Of a stretch of 12,462 bases of DNA, positions 9,801 through 12,462 are shown piece after piece. Within the stretch, counting starts at the first letter, position 1. Every line of letters begins with the position of its first letter. Position numbers and translations under genes: made by a program. Origin of the DNA: Bacteroidales bacterium (lineage in GTDB: Bacteria; Bacteroidota; Bacteroidia; Bacteroidales; WCHB1-69); assembly GCA_031257735.1 (NCBI GenBank), contig JAIROC010000522.1:1-12462 (forward strand), read 5' to 3'. The notes under the pieces are model-generated. The model made no database searches and was not told the origin of the DNA. It worked only from the letters and a program-made list of their open reading frames with translations.

Positions 9801-10495
9801 ATTTCATAAGGTCCTGTTTTATAAACCGTACCCTGTACAGGAGAAATCCATTCTATTGCAGGAGGATATACTTCATAGACGGAGGCATCCAATCGGAAAT
9901 TGTCAATCAGCCATCCGAAATTTGCCTGTGAGCCATCTTTGGTACCATGAATAATCAGAAAGCGAAACTGTATTGTTGCCCTTTGCGCTTCAACACTCAA
10001 ATCAAAACTTTCTTCTTTCCATTGGGAGTTCTGATACGGAGGCATCGACAGGGTATTCCAATCCGAATAACTTGCATTGTTGAACACGCCTTTGGGGTTA
10101 AAGTTGTTAGCTTTTCCCTGGTAAGCGGTGATAGGAAGTGAATCCCAGGCGCCCATACCGCCTCCCATACTTGTTCGATATTGTATTTTGACAATATCAT
10201 CGGGTGAAACCATACAGATATGGTCAAAGCGTAAATATACATAGTTATATATACCACAATCAAAAGTTATTGTTTCCAGTATATTGGTATCTCCTACCGT
10301 ATTGGGTATTTGTCCCAAATACGATTTGGGTAGCGAAGACGGTGAGGCATGATTTATTGAACTCCATAGTCCTACGCCTTTCGCACTAAAACTTACTGTG
10401 CCATCAAAATTTTCTGTCCAATTTTGGATTGCTTGTTGGGAATACGTAATGGCGCATACGATCATTCCCAAAGCTATAATAAAAAATCTTTTCAT
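3881..10495 (-). CDS. Giant modular T9SS-secreted protein with beta-helix and MAM/Ig/CARDB-like domains
   Basis: Complete 2204-residue protein with no recognised enzyme motif. In order: Sec signal peptide (about 1-20, MKRFF then a hydrophobic core); MAM/jelly-roll-like domain (28-205, NFDG near the start, GWLIDNFRLD at 194-203); Ig-like copy 1 (215-312); a beta domain with a Cys cluster (315-498); CARDB-like (503-608); Ig-like copy 2 (619-715); CARDB-like (725-828); right-handed parallel beta-helix (832-1262, opening with an Asn/Gly-rich turn pattern and closing with AGKPRTGQATMGAYQ); CARDB-like (1266-1376); Ig-like copy 3 (1380-1478); CARDB-like (1485-1602); second MAM-like domain (1609-1775); three further beta repeats (1771-2100); and a type A T9SS sorting domain (about 2120-2204, QNIPNPANN, then AGVYFYSIEYKGQ and a Lys/Arg-rich end). 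Known for the family: the tail is recognised by the T9SS outer-membrane translocon and usually removed as the protein is anchored at the surface. Adhesion, glycan binding or a structural role is inference. The ATG at 10493-10495 directly precedes the signal peptide. No promoter match was seen upstream, so co-transcription with the paralogue is possible. Confidence 0.93.
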   Translation of the reverse strand: MKRFFIIALGMIVCAITYSQQAIQNWTENFDGTVSFSAKGVGLWSSINHASPSSLPKSYLGQIPNTVGDTNILETITFDCGIYNYVYLRFDHICMVSPDDIVKIQYRTSMGGGMGAWDSLPITAYQGKANNFNPKGVFNNASYSDWNTLSMPPYQNSQWKEESFDLSVEAQRATIQFRFLIIHGTKDGSQANFGWLIDNFRLDASVYEVYPPAIEWISPVQGTVYKTGPYEIKAKVATRTSHPIVQPYLVYTVTGNSVSVLDSMLMTNVAGDSIWTGTFPQFPAGTTVSYSITGTDAIGNNKTISESYTVAIPPASGLSSFVEVSGATSATSCWTPTCHCDPYAWTRNLYLSSDLGTTTTGAMIVAIEWQSSATSGSLTLNNQKCFLEGTTNTTVVPGYIDPVSISATHVLDGTFTIVPGWSRFDFIQPFYLSAGKNLQIHWENLHGTTPGGFTFLHHSTSYNSVADAHTTSSAADIYSLPGNPHTDRPNARFHFMNIIYAHSVALHAIDVSDTIAVSPTTMVPLKVVIKNKGRQDLNLATIKYTINGGTEYSYPWTKTGGLPWDMNDTVKLIDYPPTVNGADIIKVWIELPNGQTDSMEIDNTLTKVVHGTTDISMMFVDAPSDTVRSTGPFAISARISSLTGVTIGPVFLKVATIYGGVPTIDSLLMTFDAPNNLWRTTIPQTQYGSDISYSITMTDIVGNLIVIAKDFYLRRSSSSGQELSSVALVGIESPSISVAASQMEPVRVRIVNKGIDNLTKCTVEWTIDDVPQQPYTWTGNLPEEFTDTIRLGYYTATQLGQLDTIVVWVKNPNDVDDAVKTDDTASVKILGCSGNLSGNQIVGTGGTFTSMANAITAIKECALTGDLILQLKGTYTESIDLTGLTAYTRGHRLTITSLDNNADSVIIQPSSGVGITLGNSRDITIEKITVNRASVTTHAIQFTATCTNILIRDCKLLVSPTTTSSTIAPIYKGGGVGLMDSLFIINNVLNGGHSGFYFVGDNAASTETSPYSKNMIFDSNTVINNYAFGLFVEHAEFLHITGNTLKTRTSNYPSTRWDAFHLHYSNGDVIGNRVINATQEAEYFHLRRFNHYNTTKRTLIANNEVIHLSSSQGSLFMYHDWVESDIHHNSYYTVASNSRGFYFEAVDGSSTFSRNNIFIMKSSSGYFFNVVVGSKFLSNGGYRYDIDYSNFYHSTASYSTLLQGHPSMQNTVSTDVNYVNININTDLTANNTGLNCPILSNVPTDIAGKPRTGQATMGAYQIIPVSRDLSLNQFVTFNPEVVENQTVSLTVEVQNYGNAPLQNAVFGWSLNGQIQTPFPWTPTAPVPFAGQTNVTVGSFTVDNSTTTYNIVVWVDSVNHDLDMDQRKDTLTTVATKKPLVEFVAPFVADTINNLTFEVNAVIRTGSGVSVIPAPQLKLRTVVNGNYTINSSILMTLSNGVWKASVPQQYYGANVVYSITVTDTTGITTTVEDSVYIQYTASSTPYSGHNLTIMNMLTPVNDPNDLCTPNYSLVQAIIRNLGTDNYNFIQNFIALGVEVINPLGTKDSAYIIKNTGTLESGKMDTVLLMPALLVRYPGVYDIKVWVKSSIDNVPYDDTLVYKFVSGRIGLPIDEDFSGSEIPHQFVPVCLVPHGGTNTWEPYTDTTGKILPPSSSNGMLRYAGKRGSMAKLTIRHLDLYRSVDPKMIYWYYYDTTNLDRDNTYTIIRVIMDDVPTVVRTLYKKSSVHGWRADTIDLNPFTNGQCVLIEFESMNGHDLSAQYLGHVTITSIPDLEVSEIIISPKEAVCNLTNRNIQVVLSTVANQAIDFTAIKDTLVVEIGSQPPAYYYYPLTETLEGNASDTFTIAHDVDLTGVSEIKAYLTTPVDNNPSNDIKTYLIDIHPQLELTVLSSTGGVSCFETGIQATQEIILKNTGNIDLTGIELILRLTVGENFTEPVRNPETIDLAVGSSIQYTLKNTYTVPEEDYLVQIFAYVGCDSAGINITNVTNECVDLHNLSMGEIISPLPNKKDTVKTTQTLSVTVINTDKIAPFANVPVRAQIENENGQILNTLIGTVSEIVPSDTVSYTFIEKYTVPEDSLYFIRIFVSSNDLYPKNDTIIAKRETVPADTNNIDIVSIEKLNTFTLEQNIPNPANNMTRIDYNIPEAGRVIFYVHSISGQLLHSQSIEVTRGIHSIELNTNRFSAGVYFYSIEYKGQRLVKRMSVN
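6710..8002 (-). other. Right-handed parallel beta-helix domain within the giant protein
   Basis: Residues 832-1262 show the repeated pattern of short beta strands with Asn-rich turns typical of pectate-lyase-like solenoids: VIIQPSSGVGITLGNSRDI (905-923), NMIFDSNTVINNYAFGLFVE (1014-1033), FLHITGNTLKTRT (1037-1049), and later GDVIGNRVIN and RTLIANNEVI. It ends with the DIAGKPR...MGAYQ signature that often closes such helices in secreted bacterial proteins. No Asp/Arg catalytic constellation of a polysaccharide lyase could be identified by eye, so a binding or scaffold role is as likely as catalysis. It lies between the second and third Ig-like copies. Confidence 0.75.
9461..9505 (-). other. Cysteine cluster C-x4-C-H-C in the giant protein
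   Basis: Residues 331-345 contain Cys333, Cys338, His339 and Cys340 within SCWTPTCHCDPYAW. A further Cys385 lies about 45 residues on. The cluster sits at the start of a predicted beta domain (315-498) that is not present in the visible part of the paralogue. In an exported protein, disulfides or metal binding are both possible. The spacing does not match a c-type haem motif (CxxCH). Confidence 0.6.
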
Positions 10496-10510
10496 GTTAC
10501 TTTTTAATTT

Positions 10511-10610
10511 AGTTATGAATTATGAATTTAATTATGAATTATGAATTAGGCTGACGCTTCAACAATGAGCTAACGCAATTCATAATTCATAATTCATAAT
10601 TCATAATTCG
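10511..10610. repeat. Inverted heptamer arrays between the two giant genes
   Basis: The left side (10511-10550) is a tandem of AATTATG-type heptamers, two of them imperfect, ending at CTGACGC (10551-10557). The right side (10577-10610) holds four exact AATTCAT units plus a partial one, the reverse complement phase, preceded by GCTAACGC (10569-10576). The innermost 18 bp of each array (10530-10547 and 10577-10594) are perfectly complementary around a 29-base centre, so the transcript could form a long, AU-rich stem. The centre carries two near-identical direct words, GCTGACGC and GCTAACGC. The arrays occupy almost the whole 119-base gap, leaving little room for a separate promoter. Confidence 0.88.
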
Positions 10611-10613
10611 TTT

Positions 10614-10634
10614 GTTAATTGTTAATTGTTAATT
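10614..10634 (-). repeat. Three AATTAAC heptamers encoding the paralogue's last residues and stop
   Basis: On the plus strand GTTAATT is repeated three times exactly. Read on the minus strand these 21 bases supply the final residues Leu-Thr-Ile-Asn-Asn and the TAA stop of the upstream giant gene. Because 7 is not a multiple of 3, each unit is read in a different frame, and the stop arises from the third. The unit shares AATTA with the AATTATG heptamers that begin only a few bases downstream of the stop. Confidence 0.85.
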
Positions 10635-12462
10635 TCTTCACTCGTTTTTGTCCTTTATATTCTATGGAATAGAAATAAATACCGGCGGCAAACATAGCTG
10701 TATTCAGTTCTATCGTATGGGTACCGCGTGGAGTACTTATTTTTTCTGCATATAGTAATTGCCCGTTAACGCTATGAACATAGAACATGACATCATCTGC
10801 TGTTGGGATGCTGTAATCTATACGCGTACTGTTGTTAGCGGGGTTAGGTATATTTTGTTCAAGGCTAAAGCCAGACAAATTTCCATGATAGGCTATACCT
10901 ACATTTGTATCTGCCGGTATTGACTGTCCCTGAACAAAAAGCGTATCATTTTCCGTATACAAATCACCACTGCTTATGTAAACCCGTACAATATACAGGG
11001 AATCGCTGGGGACTGTATACTTTTCGCTGAAAGTAAATGCAGGACTTGCTGAAGGCTCAACACGTGGAAGTACTTCGGTAATTGTCTGCAAAACTTGTCC
11101 CTGTTTACTTTCGACAAGCGCTGTGATGTCTACATTCTCGAATGCGTTAAGCACATCCGTATTCTGCAGGGTAACGCTTATCTGCTGTGTCGTTCCCATG
11201 GTATCTATTTGATTGTCCAACGGACTATCTATACTGATAAGAGAAAGATTGTGCAAATCCACACATTCTCCTGCAGCATGGATGACGTCTACTCTTCCGG
11301 GAGCGCATTCAAGCCACGCTATTACCTTCACCGTATAATCTTCTTCTGGAACAATATAGCTGCTTGCAAAGTCATACAAAAGCGTACTGTCTTTCAATAA
11401 ATCAACTGTTCCCGGTTCGTTTACTGTGTCGGTAAAATTATCTCCCGCGGTCAGTATCAATTGCATTTTGATACCGAACAAATCCATATCTCCGCTGTTT
11501 TTCAGAGCAACTCTTTGATATACCGATATTCCTTTTTTATAACAGCTGCCGTTTCCTGTGGCAGAAATTACTGTCAACTCCAGCTCGGGATTATAATCTA
11601 ATTCTCGGAAAGCCGTATCATTGTCGGAATAATTATCTACGGGAGCAGTCAAATAGACCTTGATATCGGTAACCGTTGTTAAATCGATACCTGTTGCAAC
11701 TGTAACTGTATCCATTGAATTACCTGCTATGGCATCCTGTAAGATATACGGAGTTATTTGCATACCCGGTATTTCTACTGCAATACTTGTCGGATTATTG
11801 ACAAAATCCATGCCTTGATTGGCGGTCGTTCTCAAAACTACCTGTATGTCCTTATTGTCCATATCGCAAGCTGTCATTTCAGGCGATATCAGTATGTCAA
11901 ATACTTCCAAATCCGGCGTTGAGGTAATTTGCAGATGAGACATGTATTGAGAAGACAAATCATATTTGTTCATGGATTCAAATTCTATCAATACGCATTC
12001 TCCGTCTTTATAAGGATTTAAATTAACCGTATGAAGATGCCATCCATAACCGTAAGTATCATCTTTTTTCAACAGATTCAAGACGATCGCAGGAACATAA
12101 TCCTTAACGATACGTATTTCGGTATAAGAATCATCCAGCGGATTGGCGGTAGAATCATAGTAGTACCAAAATTCTAATTTAGGGTCTACTGAACCGGACA
12201 AGTCAAGCTGACGTACGGTTAATTTTGTCATCGCGCCTCTTTTTCCATTGCCGGCATATCTTATAATCATCCCGCTACCTTCCGGAGGTACTATTTTCCC
12301 GTCAGTATCGGTATACGGCATCCATACATTGGTCTCTACCTTAGGATTTACTGCTTCACTTGCAAACTGTTCTATCGGAATTATTCCACTGCTGAAATCT
12401 TCGTCTATCGGCAATGATATTCTTCCCGATATATATTCATATATCAGCGTATCGTCATAAGG
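10615..12462 (-). CDS. C-terminal part of a second giant T9SS-secreted protein (5' end beyond window)
   Basis: Partial gene; 615 residues are visible and the frame is open to the window edge. A TTG at 12412-12414 could be mistaken for a start, but the codons upstream of it read PYDDTLIYEYISGRIS, matching PYDDTLVYKFVSGRIG of the neighbouring protein at 1593-1608, so the gene clearly continues. The visible part aligns collinearly with residues 1593-2204 of that neighbour, roughly half identical by eye: MAM-like domain (PIDEDF start, ECVLIEFESMN), three beta repeats, and a T9SS type A sorting domain (last 82 residues, QNIPNPANNSTRIDY, then AGIYFYSIEYKGQ). Five cysteines are conserved between the two. 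It is presumably exported by Sec and then T9SS and displayed on the cell surface; its N-terminal binding modules are unseen. It lies 119 bases upstream of the neighbour on the same strand, and no intrinsic terminator with a T-run is visible in the gap, so read-through is plausible. Function is otherwise unknown. Confidence 0.93.
   Translation of the reverse strand, partial: PYDDTLIYEYISGRISLPIDEDFSSGIIPIEQFASEAVNPKVETNVWMPYTDTDGKIVPPEGSGMIIRYAGNGKRGAMTKLTVRQLDLSGSVDPKLEFWYYYDSTANPLDDSYTEIRIVKDYVPAIVLNLLKKDDTYGYGWHLHTVNLNPYKDGECVLIEFESMNKYDLSSQYMSHLQITSTPDLEVFDILISPEMTACDMDNKDIQVVLRTTANQGMDFVNNPTSIAVEIPGMQITPYILQDAIAGNSMDTVTVATGIDLTTVTDIKVYLTAPVDNYSDNDTAFRELDYNPELELTVISATGNGSCYKKGISVYQRVALKNSGDMDLFGIKMQLILTAGDNFTDTVNEPGTVDLLKDSTLLYDFASSYIVPEEDYTVKVIAWLECAPGRVDVIHAAGECVDLHNLSLISIDSPLDNQIDTMGTTQQISVTLQNTDVLNAFENVDITALVESKQGQVLQTITEVLPRVEPSASPAFTFSEKYTVPSDSLYIVRVYISSGDLYTENDTLFVQGQSIPADTNVGIAYHGNLSGFSLEQNIPNPANNSTRIDYSIPTADDVMFYVHSVNGQLLYAEKISTPRGTHTIELNTAMFAAGIYFYSIEYKGQKRVKKLTINN

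Noticed and set aside
9007..10263. Short minus-strand frames overlapping the 5' part of the giant gene (about 9007-9225 and 9997-10263)
   Set aside because: They are out-of-frame readings of the same strand without initiation context or recognisable domains.
121..10495. secDF and the T9SS cargo genes as one functional operon
   Set aside because: They are convergent, each side has its own terminator, and a repeat region separates them; a shared pathway is general and not locus-specific.

Overview
The window looks like chromosomal DNA from an AT-rich member of the Bacteroidota, probably Bacteroidales-like. Three things support this: SecD and SecF are fused into one polypeptide, two very large secreted proteins end in type IX secretion system (T9SS, Por) C-terminal sorting domains, and the candidate promoter has the TAnnTTTG -7 form instead of a classic -10 box. 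Placement below phylum is inference.

Layout. Bases 1-120 are the leader of secDF. Bases 121-3219 (+) encode a complete 1032-residue SecDF, followed by a clear intrinsic terminator (3251-3282). Bases 3283-3800 hold no convincing gene but are packed with repeats: a perfect 40-bp palindrome, AATTATG heptamers, an inverted pair of ~30-bp repeats built on a GTCCC/GGGAC hairpin plus a third hairpin copy, a half-copy of the palindrome, and decayed heptamers in the opposite orientation. A second strong terminator (3803-3835) faces the other way and ends the minus-strand unit. Bases 3881-10495 (-) encode a 2204-residue modular secreted protein: signal peptide, MAM/jelly-roll-like domain, alternating Ig-like and CARDB-like domains, an internal parallel beta-helix, a second MAM-like domain and a T9SS tail. 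Bases 10496-10614 are a short gap filled by inverted heptamer repeats. Bases 10615-12462 (-) are the C-terminal 615 residues of a paralogue whose 5' end lies beyond the window.

How the parts relate. SecDF uses the proton-motive force to help export through SecYEG. The giant proteins would cross the inner membrane by Sec and the outer membrane by T9SS, so they are plausible clients, but they are convergent with secDF and not in its operon. The two giant genes lie head-to-tail on the minus strand, and their whole C-terminal ~610 residues align collinearly with five conserved cysteines. They therefore look like a tandem family that shares a C-terminal module. No catalytic signature was recognised in either, so adhesion, glycan binding or a surface-structural role is the most cautious reading.

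The least explained material is the repeat-rich DNA on both sides of the 2204-residue gene. The same heptamer family, next to the word CTGACGC, occurs in both gaps, and the upstream paralogue's stop codon lies inside a heptamer triplet. No CRISPR array, tRNA, rRNA, IS transposase or recognised defence system was seen.
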